The notes beneath the pieces were generated by a model. The model saw nothing but the letters and a program-made list of their open reading frames with translations, ran no database searches and was not told the origin of the DNA. Positions 13,101-25,100 of a stretch of DNA of 64,000 nucleotides are shown one piece after another. The stretch spans positions 58,490,954 to 58,554,953 of the forward strand of contig NC_088776.1 of NCBI RefSeq assembly GCF_954871325.1. Reading direction: 5' to 3'. The DNA comes from Gordionus sp. m RMFG-2023 (lineage: Eukaryota > Nematomorpha > Gordioida > Chordodea > Parachordodidae). The position numbers were made by a program, and so were the translations under genes. Each line of letters starts with the position of its first letter. Positions within the stretch are counted from its first letter, which is position 1.

Positions 13101-16100
13101 TCTCTTTTATAAAATAAAATTATTCCAGAGTCTATGTTAACTTAAATTTGGCCATTTAAAAGAAAATTGATTTAAATTAAAACAATCTTTTCCATTTGAA
13201 AATGCGAGGATATTAAATTTCTTACTCTTTGGAATTAAAACAGAAAAAAGGATGGAGATTATGTTTTAAATTAAGATGATAAATATACAAATTACTATAT
13301 TTTATATTATTTTAGGAGAATATCATCAACGACGGGGTGAATTAAATTTTACTAATATAATTAATTTATTATCAAATTATTAAACGATTTGTTTCCTATT
13401 TATGACTAAATTTTATAATTAAGAATTCGTTCTAAAGGTTTCTTTAATAAAATTTATGTGGCTTGTTTTCTGTCAAATTTAGTATAAATATTTGGTTTGA
13501 ATTAATGTAGTAATCTCTCAGGGATAGATCGAAGCGTGGCCTTGTACCAATGCTATATAACGTCTTTTAAAAATATTTCATGAAAATACATTCTAAGAAT
13601 TAATGTATTTTCTTTGGCTGTTTTGAGTTTTTAATTTTAAAATCTACTAAATTTACAACAAAATATATTTATATTAATATATTAGCTTATTTAAAATCAA
13701 TTATAATATATCACTAATTATATGAAAAAAATACTTGAATTTAATATTATGCAAAAATTAAAGAAGTATTTTTTGATAAAATAAGAATATTCTCATCTAA
13801 AAATAAAAGATTAGGTTCATGATAATAATTGATATAACAAATAAATAAACCTATTTTTCTATACACTTAGTATTATATTATCTTTAATATAATAGAAATA
13901 ATAATCAAATATAATAAATACATAAAGAATAAAAAAGATTTATATTCTATATATAATATTGAACGAAAGATGACAAAAACAAGGGTTTGAATACCCTTCA
14001 CCTTGATTTCTTAGATCATTTGAATATATTGATAGTTTTTCAAATTATTCACCTCTTTGAATTAATTATTTTTATAATAATTTATTTTTGAAATGCTTGG
14101 AAATACTACTGTGTTAATGCCCCAATTCGAAATAAATTTTTATTAAAAGATGTTATGGCCAGGATTCCTTTAAACAAAATATTTCGGTAAGGTGGAGTAA
14201 TTTTATTTCTAAGACCTTGGATTTTTTAAAAATAATTTGATATATTTTCTGCAATTTATTAGTTGGTTTTTCAGCAAATATGAAATCCATATAATATAAC
14301 CTTTCAAATTACTCAACTTTATGATAAAAAGAGTTGGTTTGAATAATAACACTTTTAATTAGACTAAATAATAGTTCCCTTATTTCCTCTAATATAATTT
14401 AATATAGTCTATTATGAAATAAAATAATATTTATTCAAAAATAGATATTTTCTTTAAAAAGATTATAATATTTTTAATATTAAGCGTATCTCTGTTTCAG
14501 TGAATGTTGGTGATATATAATTTTAAAATGTATCATTAATTTATTTAAATTTTTTTATACATAATAATGGCTATTTAAAATATTCGGCGCGGCCTGGATA
14601 ATTTTTTTGAAAAGATTTTATGCTTAGCCACAAGCATGAAGCACGGTCTATATGTCTCTGCCTAAATAATAATTTCTAGGATTCTCATATATTTTTGAAA
14701 AACATAGGAGAATAATTCTTAAAGTATCCATTACCATTACAGTATCTGATACTACCAATGTCAACTTTTTTTAACAAATTTTTACTTGATGAAAAAATAT
14801 AAGATCTTAAATTTTTTTCTATATTAATAAAAATTTAAAAATTAGTTTTATTACGCATTAATTATATTCAATTTTCACAATCTACTTTTGTGTATTTTTC
14901 AATTTAGATGAAAAATATATATAGAAAATTCATAAAAATGTATTTCAAAATATCATATGCAAAATGGTCAGAAATTTACAATGTGCACCCATACATGTTA
15001 GAAAACATCTCTTATTTTTTCAAATTTAAAAAAAGGCCTCAGTATATAATTTAAAAATGAGAGATTTTTTCAAATTTATTCTATATTCATATACGTCATA
15101 TAGCTTAGCAATAATTAACATACCCAATATGATGTCTTCAGCTGTCTACTATCAAATACGTTATAATAAATCGCCAGCCTAAACTAATATATTAATGGCA
15201 TTGTTTTGAATAACCAAAATAATCCTCATAATAGAAAGGGAATTATATGCAAACGATAAAAACCGTAAAAGAAAACGGCCATAAAATTATGATCTTTTAT
15301 AGCAAATTATATAGCTTTTTATGAAAATATCAATTTATAAATAAAAATATTTAATATTAATATTTTATTTTTAAATTTAACTTTTAAAACTAATATTTAA
15401 GGACAAAATTCAAATTTGATCTATTGGATAGATTAAATTCGTTAAAACATTTTTAGTAAAATATAAAATTATTTGTCAAAATAGGTAATACGATAGAATT
15501 AAAATTATGCAAATATTTTTTTTTTAAAAATTAGAAATCCGAGGTAATTAATATTAATTATAAATTTATAAATTCCACTCTAAATGACGAAAAACCTGTA
15601 GGAGTAGATAGAAAAAAATTATCAGAAACAATAATGATATTTTAACAGATTTTTAAATATATTTAATTGAACTAAACCAAAAATTAATGACAAGAAAATT
15701 TATAAGTAAAAACTATTACATCAAGCTTATATATTTTTTAAATTATTGTTAATTTATTTAAAATTAATGTTATGTTTTACTTTTTGGATTATTTTATTCT
15801 TAAGAATAAACTAATTGGAAGAAAATTTCAAATACTTGTAAAATTAATCCAAGAGTATTTTTTTAACAAATTCATAATAAAAATTATCCTTTACTTAGAT
15901 CTTGAATCTTAGATTTTTGCATATTTTGATAGCTTCTCAAATTATTCACCTTATATTTCGATTAGTTAAAATGGAGTATTATTGAAATGTAATGTTCGGA
16001 AATAATTCTTTGCCAAGCCTAATTTGATAAACAGGATATTAAATTAATCAATGCATTAAAATATTTGGTTAATATGGGTGAAGTTTATTTTATACCTTTT

Positions 16101-19100
16101 CTATTTATTATTTGAAGGAATTTTATATCACAAGAAGAAAGAATTATGAAGTGATTTTTTTTACTAGCAAAATTTGCATGGGCTTTAATTTTCTGGTAGT
16201 CTAACTTAATTCTCTTGAAGGTTATTCAGTGTGTCAATTTCCCTTATAATATAATACAATAATTTGGTAAATATTTGTAAGAAATATTTCCTGATTCATA
16301 TAAGATTTAATTTTATAATATTTATAGAAAATGAGCGGGCTAAAAGTATGTAAAAAATATTATGGTATAAGTAAATACTAATAAAATTTTAAACTACTCT
16401 TATAATAAATTTTGCCCGGTAACTCAACAAATTATTACAAAATTTTATTAACAATATAATTAATATACTCTTAAATATATTTTTTAAAATTTACTCAAAA
16501 TTTACATGGTTTACAAATTTTTGATAAAAAATAACCGTAACTAGTTATATTTTAAAAATTGTATCTAGTAACTGTTACTAGTTATATTTTTATCAATGTA
16601 ACTGCCAAAAGTAACTAGTTACTTTTAAAAATATATATGTATAAATCTAAATAATATATTCAAATAATTCAATTTATTTTTAATATGTTGCGATAAATTT
16701 GTTTTAAATATAATTTAATTTTTAAATTGTGTAAATGTGAATTAATAGATTTTCATTTCCTTCGAAATAAATAAACCTATTTTTTAATATTGGAAGATTT
16801 CAAAAATACCATGCAACATCTACTAAAATAATTTCGAATCGGATTAGTTGATTATGATAATGAAAGCGATGTGGTACATAATAATATTAAATGTACAAGG
16901 ATTATGTCTTGATTAATTTTATGATACTATTTTTTGATACTAGTATCTTTATATGGAACAAATGTTTGTTGAAATGAAGAAGTGTTGTATGTAAATTTAG
17001 ATAATTGATCTAGAGATGCTGGACAAACTTTTGTGACCAATATAGCCTAATAAATCTTATTAATTTAAATAGAACAAACTATGTAACAATATTTAGATAT
17101 TGAATACATTTCAATAGAAGATATAATGTCTTCCTCTGGGCCAACCAATTATATAAATGACTTTTATAATATTATCACTTATAAATAAAATGCCTTTGGA
17201 TTTCGATTTATTATATGATGAATTAGAATTGTGTAGATTACATCACAAGTTCGTGAAGTAATTAAAGAATATTGCATTGTTAATTTAAATTAAAGTCTTA
17301 TTAATAATTTATAATTAAAAAAAATTAGATTATACAACCGGTAGCTAAAGCTATTGTTATATTAGAAGGCGAAAAAAATATATATCTAGGTTATTATACC
17401 CCAACAATAACACAGATACTAATCTGTCTGGAAGGTGCTCAGATATTATTTTCGGTTTACTAATTTTCTATAAATAAATTGTATATTTTTTAAACAAAGG
17501 ATTATAATTTATATTATAATTTTTATACGTTAAATAAATTCGTTTAGTAAATAAATGCGTTATATGAATCATTATAAAGTAACTTATAATGTTACTAGTT
17601 ACTTTTGAAAAATAAATATACTAATATAAATAGTTACATTTGTAAAAATGTAACTAGTAAACTAGTTATATTTCAAAAGTATCTCTTCTATTAAAAGAGA
17701 TTATATTAATTTTATTATGAAATTTAAAACAAAAAAAAGGATGGATGATAATGTTTTAAATTACGTTGACAAATCATTATAATATATTATTTATAATTTT
17801 AGAGGAATATGAAAATAGATTAAGTAAATTAAATTTTACAAATAATTAATTAATTATAAAATTTATAAACGAGGTTTTTATTTTTTAAAAATTCGCTCTA
17901 AATGTTCTTAACACTTTAATAGAATTTAATCTAGATTGTTTTGTGTCAAATTTGATCTAAAATATTTGGATTGAATTGATATTGTTCAAATCTTTAACGG
18001 ATATTTCGAAGCGTGACCTCATAACTAGGATATTTCGATGCGTGACTTCTTAACAATTCTATATATTATCTTTTAAAATATTCCATGGAAATGTCTGTTC
18101 TAAAAATATTAATCTTCACATTCATAATTGAATGTTTTTGATTCCTACCGCATTCTTAGGTTCATTTTAGCCTTTGTTTAAATTAATATAAATATATTAT
18201 AACAAATTCTTGATTTATATGATAAGGAGAAATAAAAGCAGCTTAACTTGTAACATTTTTGCAATAATATAATATAATGTTATTTTAATATACATATAAA
18301 GAATTAAATTATAGTATAAAATTTTGTTTGAATGATTAGTAGATTTTGTTGATATATGAACCCATTATATCTACCTCCTCATCAAAAATCTCATCAAAAT
18401 CTTCTCTCAATTAATATCTAGGAAAATAAGACATTTATTTTGCTTTTTTAATGAGTGTTATTGGCTCCTTTTAATTTTAATTTTAATATTTTTTACTTTG
18501 TCAGTTTTGAGTTTTTTAAATTAAAATCTAATAATTTTAATTTATGGAAATGATTATAATCAAAATAAATTTAAATTATTTTAGTTATTATTATTATTTA
18601 AGGAAAAAGTCATTTGAAATTAATATTATACAAAAATTAAATTTTTTGATAAAATAATAAAATTATATAAGGATTGGTTTGAAGACGTATCCTAGATTTT
18701 GCAAATTGTAATTTCCAACATAAATATAAAAATTTACGTTTTATCCTTTCAAAAATTTAATTAAAATTATTTTGTAACTTTTTTATTCATAGTTGCTAAT
18801 AGAAATGTATTTTTAATTTTAATAATATAGAAATCGAAATATTTATATTTATTAAAAATCAGTTTTATTTATAAAAATTAATCAATATTAAAGATTAGGA
18901 TCCATAATAATTAATTGATTAAATAATAAATAAACCAAATTTTAAATATAATTAGTTTATATCATTATTAGCAAATCAATATAATATAGATAGGATTAAT
19001 TTTAACAATTATGAAGTATAATAATTAAATAAAGAAAAATTGGCTCCGTGTAATTTTAATAATTTATTTTCTTTAGAACTTTTTAGTTTTTATATTAAAA

Positions 19101-22100
19101 TCTAACAATTTTATAATTATGAAAATGATTCACTCAAAATTTTTTTAAATTAATATAATTCTTAGATTATTTGAATAATTATATGTCGCTAATTCGGAAA
19201 AAGACACTTATTAATATTATGCCATAATTAAATAAATCATATATTCAATTATAAATTTTATATAATTAGAATATTAAATGAAGATTAATTTTTGAAGACC
19301 TTTTCTAGATTTTAAAATTGAAATTTCCAAAATAAATATATAAAGTTACATTTAATACTTTCTATAGTTCAGGATAAGAAGAATATTAAAATTACTTTGC
19401 AAATTTTTATTCATTGTTGCTAAAATATTTTCAATGTTTATATAGAATCAAAATAATTAAATTTATTAAAAATTTTAATTTGTTTTATTTAATAGAATTC
19501 AACTAGCCAATAATAAAATATTAGATCCATCACAATTAATTGATTAAAAAATAATAAATAAACAAAATTTTATATATACTTAGGTGTATTTCTACTTGGG
19601 GAACTATTTAAATAGATAGGAATTAATTCTAATGAAAATGAAGATAAATACATGAAGAAAATAATTGCCACAAATATCTTTATCCTTAATTTTTTTAATA
19701 ATCTTAGATCTTTTGTATATTTTGATAGCTTCTCAAACTATTCACATTTTATTTTGATTAATTATTTTTAAAATGGAGTACTATTAGGCAAAAATTAAAG
19801 AGATCATATCATAATTTATTTAGATTTTTGATAAAATAAGAATATTTTATGAGTAATAATTTTTGAAGACGAATGCTAGATTTTGCGAAATTGCAATTTC
19901 TCTTATAAATATAAAAATCGACGTTTTGTACTTTTAAATTTTAGACCAGGCAAAAAAGGATAAAGGTATCTATTAAATTATTTTTGAAATTTTTTATCCA
20001 TAATTGCTAACAGAATGTTTCTAATGTTTATATATGATCAAAATAATTAAATTTATTAAATGTTTTATTTTAATAATTCAACTAGTCAAATAAAAGATTA
20101 GGAACCATCATAATTAATTGATAAAAAAAATAAACAAACGAAATTTTCTATATACTTGTTTATCATTTTGAGCAAATAATAAGATAGATAGAAATTAATT
20201 TTAATAATAATGAAGAAGTTAAAATGGAATATTTTTGATAAATGAAATGCTCATAAATAATACTGTGCTAGTTTAAACTAGATAGAAAAGGTATTAAATT
20301 TAATTCATTAAAGTACCTGGTTATTAACTTGGGTAATATTATTTTATGCCTTTTTCTATTTATTATTTGACGGAATTTTTGTTTTAATACTACAAGGTGA
20401 AAAAATTATGAAGAAGTATTTTTTATTAGGAAAATTGGTATGCTCTGTAATCTCTATGCCGGTAATCTAAATTAATTCTCTCGAAGAATTATTAATGACG
20501 CAACATAACTCCCTTATAATGATATTTCGATATTCGTAAATTATTTCGTGCTTAATTTATGATTTAAGAAAGAAAGAGCGCGATAATTTCTACAAATTGT
20601 TATTAACCAATAAAATATATTAATATATTCTTAAATTGATTTTATTAAATATATATTTACTAAAATTTTACATGGTTTTCAATATGTTATAAATTGTTGA
20701 AGATTAGTTTCTAATCTTTTATAAAATAAAATTATTTCCAGAATCTATGTTAATTTAAATTTGGCATTTTAAAAGAAAATAAATGGAAATGAGAGGAAAT
20801 CAATTTTCTAATTCTTTAAAATTTAAAACAGAAACAAGGATGGATGATAATGTTTAAAATTAAGATCATAAATCATAATAATACTAATTACTATACTATA
20901 TATTATTTTATGTAAATATCACATGGGAATTAAATTTTAATAATATTAATCTATTATCAACGTTGCCAGGTCAAAATTTTTAAATTGCGGGAGAAATTTG
21001 GTATTTTGCGGGAAAAATATGAAGATTGTCGGAGAAATATGAAAATCGCGGTAGAAATAAAAAATTTGCAAAATCCAGGCCGGCCGGGATATTGTGACTT
21101 AATTATATGCCATTTTATAAATACAAATTCGAAAACTATTTTTCAAAATAATATTAAAATATATTAATTTATAAAAAATAACCAACGATATTTTTAAATA
21201 TAAAAGAATGTAAACAAGATAAAATTATATAAAAAAAACAAACAATTTTAATTTTACAATGTAAAAAATATAGAATTAAAAGACATCAATGTCTTTCGGT
21301 ATTTTTAATATATTAATTAAATTACAATAACCATTAAATGACGGTTTCTATTCCAAGGTCAATATATTTATACATTTGTAAATAGAGTTATTAAAATCAA
21401 ATTTTGATTGTAAATATTCTAAAATTGTCTTAAAAAAATATCTGCTTTATTTAAAAATGTATTAATTAGAGTATTATTTGAACATTTATGAGCAATAGCG
21501 CCATAAAATTTATTAATTAGAGTATTATTTGAACATTTATTAGCAATAGCGCTATAAAATTTATTAATTTTTAACTGTAGAGATGAACAGAGCTGTAGCA
21601 TGATTTTGTGAATCTTTATAAATATTCTGATTGCAACTGAATATTAATTGCATGAAGTAGATTTCCTACATGTGAAACTAATCCCAAATATGCTTCTGTC
21701 ATTTCATACTTGAAAAAATTATTCTAAATTTTGACAGCTTTAAAAATCTTTATTTGAAAAGTATTTTTTTAAGGGTTTGTAAAATTTTAAAATTCTATCT
21801 ATGGCAGGTATTAATGATAACCACCTGATAGGTACATATCGCAACAACTCACACCATTCCAAGTCAGACCACTCCACCAACTCTTTTAGTTGATGAATTA
21901 AGAACTTCTCATAAAAATTATTTCGACATCCAAGATAGTACATTCATTGCCTTCTTGCAAGAATCATGTAGTATATGGCAAGTCAATTGGTATTAATTCA
22001 TTATTGTGCTGCCTCAATTCGGTAAATACACTTTGGTTTTTGCCAAAATTTACAGAGGCATTATCAGCGTAGAAAGCGGACATGCAATTCATTGATAACC

Positions 22101-25100
22101 CTGAATCAGCTATATTTACATTATGTGGTTAGCTACATCGTTGGATTTTTCACTATCCGAGAAAAAAAATTTAACAGTTTTATTAAAATGTTCTTATTCT
22201 TGTTGAAATAGCGAAAGATCAAGGAATGTTTTAATATTTCCCTTATTAAATGCATCTGTCAGAATTGTATATGCCATCTTTCAAATCGTCTAGAATTGAC
22301 CTCTAGATTTAGGTATTAAAACACTTGTGATAGCCTTGCTCATTTTTGTTCTACCACAAGTAAGGTTTGCACTTATGTTGGAGTCGTTAAATATCATGGG
22401 AAAATGATTCAACCCACATTGTGATGATATAGCTCTGTGAATGTTGAACTACATGATAGGTGTATACGATTTCCGCAACTGTATTTGCATCTGTAATATT
22501 TATTATTTTTGAAGAATATATTTGTATTGCAATCGATGTTGCTATACTCCCCTGTACTGACTTATATGAATAAAATGATGTTGATTTATTATTGGATAAA
22601 AATAAAACAGGATAGAAAGAATATTACAAACTAGACATGTTTTTCGAATAAATATTTAAAATTTATAAAAATATAAAAATAATCAATTAGTTCTCTCAAA
22701 ATTATTATTATATATTAAAAACGTTAAAATACTTTTAAAAAAAATTGCGGGTGAAATTAAAAATTTGCGGTAGATTTTTGCGGGAGATTTCAAATTGCGG
22801 TAGTATTGCGGGAGAGAGATGTCTGCGTGTAAATAAAAAATTGCGGGAGTCTCTCGTTGATGAGGGAAGACATGGCAACCCTGATTATCAAATTTATAAA
22901 CGAAGTTTTTATTTTAGTTTCTACTTATAACTAAATTTTTAATTAAGAATTCGTTCTAAAGGTTCTTAATTCCTTAATAGAATTTTATGTGGCTTGGTTT
23001 GTGTCAAATTTAATATAAGATATTTGGATTGAATTTTATCTCATTTAAATCTCTCAGGGATGGTTTGAAGTATGACCTTGTACCAATGCTATATAACACC
23101 TTTAAAAAATGTTTCATGAAAAAGATGTTCTAAGAATTTAATTTTCACAATCATAATCGAGTGTTTCCTACCACATTTATTTTAATCTTTGTAATTAAAT
23201 TAAGAGTATTTTTTTTATCATGTTCATGATATGGATGATAAGGAAAAATAAAAGCAGCTTTCTTTACTTGTAACGTACTAATAATAAAATACCATGATAT
23301 TGTTATTTTAAAATACATAAGTAAGAATAAAGCTATAGTGTATTTGTTTGAAAGATTACTAAACTTTTTTGATATATAAACCATTTATATTTACCTTTAA
23401 ATTCTCAAATATTTCTAGGATCTCATCAAAATCTCTAGATTCTATATGTCCCATTATGACAAAATCTAGGGCCTTTATGGCTTTTATTTCATCTAAAGAG
23501 CTAAACCGAAAATTTGGAAGAAATGAAATATAAATTAAATGTTAAGTAAGTACAAAATTTATTTCAGAAAGCATTAAATGCCAGTATATATAACATTTGC
23601 ATGAGGATGAATCGTTCTTAATGGCATGTTTCTGTGAATTTCTCGGTTTGAGACTCCTGGTCTTGAGAGCAGATTGGGAGTTGTTTAAAAATTCCGATTC
23701 CGATAGTCCGAAGAAAGGATGGACTGTTGATTATTTCTAACCAGAGAAGTGATGCATTCGCTTCTACTTAATGAATCGTAAAGTTGACCGCATCTTCTTC
23801 ACGGGCCGGTTAAATAAGTCTACCACGGTCCCCAACTCATTGTCTTGACGGTCCAAAGGCTTAGTTTTCATCAGTTGGAATCCAGTGGATGTTTTGATAT
23901 ATAGCAGTAAAGCTGGGGTGACTGAGCTTAACGAGGATCTGGGTATTGACAATTTATATCCATGGAGGGGGGGGGGTCATAGATCCTCCTTTTTTATGTA
24001 CATCGTATACTTCCGTTCAATCCGTAAAGATCACTGGAGAGCGCCGTCTTTGTTGATCTCTAGGAGAGCGCCTACTCCGCTAAAACTCTTTCGCATTGTA
24101 ATGTCATGCATTGGTATTTCGAAGAGGAGAGCTACTATAATTATATCCCTTAAGGTATTGCTTTTAAGATCCTCCCAATTCGTAGGACCACCCTTTAACA
24201 TATGTGATAAAGAACAAATCAATGCCCTTTCTTTATTCCCTATTATATTTTTGTTAATGTCAAGATCCCCTTCACTGAATCCCAACCTAGATAAATGTCA
24301 GGCAAACAATTTTCTTTGCTCCTGAGATATCTGATTTCTACATTGAAACTTCCCACCAGTAACAACCAACGTTGCAACCGGGGAGATAGCATTAACTCTT
24401 TATTATCCTTTTTAAATATATAAATTAACAATTTATGATCGACATGATGTCATTACCCTAAAAGGAGAGACGATAAATCTATTGGATGCATCCACATATA
24501 GAGGATGTTGTGCGATCTTAAGTTGATCGGAAATTATAACTCATGAATGATGATTTCAGCTTTTTTGAAGACAAGGTTAGTATCGGGGTCAGGGTAATTG
24601 TTCATAGAAGTGTAGTAAGGAGAGAACAACCTAGAAATCCCCATGACACGGGCAGCAAGTAATCACCCGACGTCCATATTTTGTTAATAATGGCTTCGGA
24701 ATATTTCCAGGCATCGAGAAAGGCTACGTCTGGCGTTGTTATCGCGGCTGTTATGGTTTTAGTTTCCAGTCAATAGGGACACCGAAATGGGTGCGCGGGG
24801 ACAGGTCGAACAGATTTTCTGAGCTAAATGGTAAGACCCCAATCTTCTAAAATTAATCTAAGGGATCTGGTGGACTTGACGTCGAACTCATTCTCATAAA
24901 TAAATAAAACCATATGAACGGCCATATAATTATAACCTTTTTATAGCAAATTATATAGCTGTTTAAGAAAATATGAATTTGTAAATGAAAAATTTTAAAT
25001 TCGTATTTTATTTTCAAATAAAGTTATATAGTAAAACTAATTTTTAAGGACTAAATTCATATTTGATCTATTGGGTAGATTAAATTTTTTAAAACATTTT

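Noticed and set aside
14163-14186. 24-nt candidate microexon before a good gtaagg donor
   Set aside because: In the phase used by every other microexon it contains TAA, the acceptor lacks a pyrimidine tract, and no paralogous block carries it.
12690-20405. A further repeated segment (near 12,695, 16,128 and 20,383) that could be exons of 22, 16 and 19 nt
   Set aside because: All three lengths are one more than a multiple of three, so inclusion would break the frame kept by all other exons.
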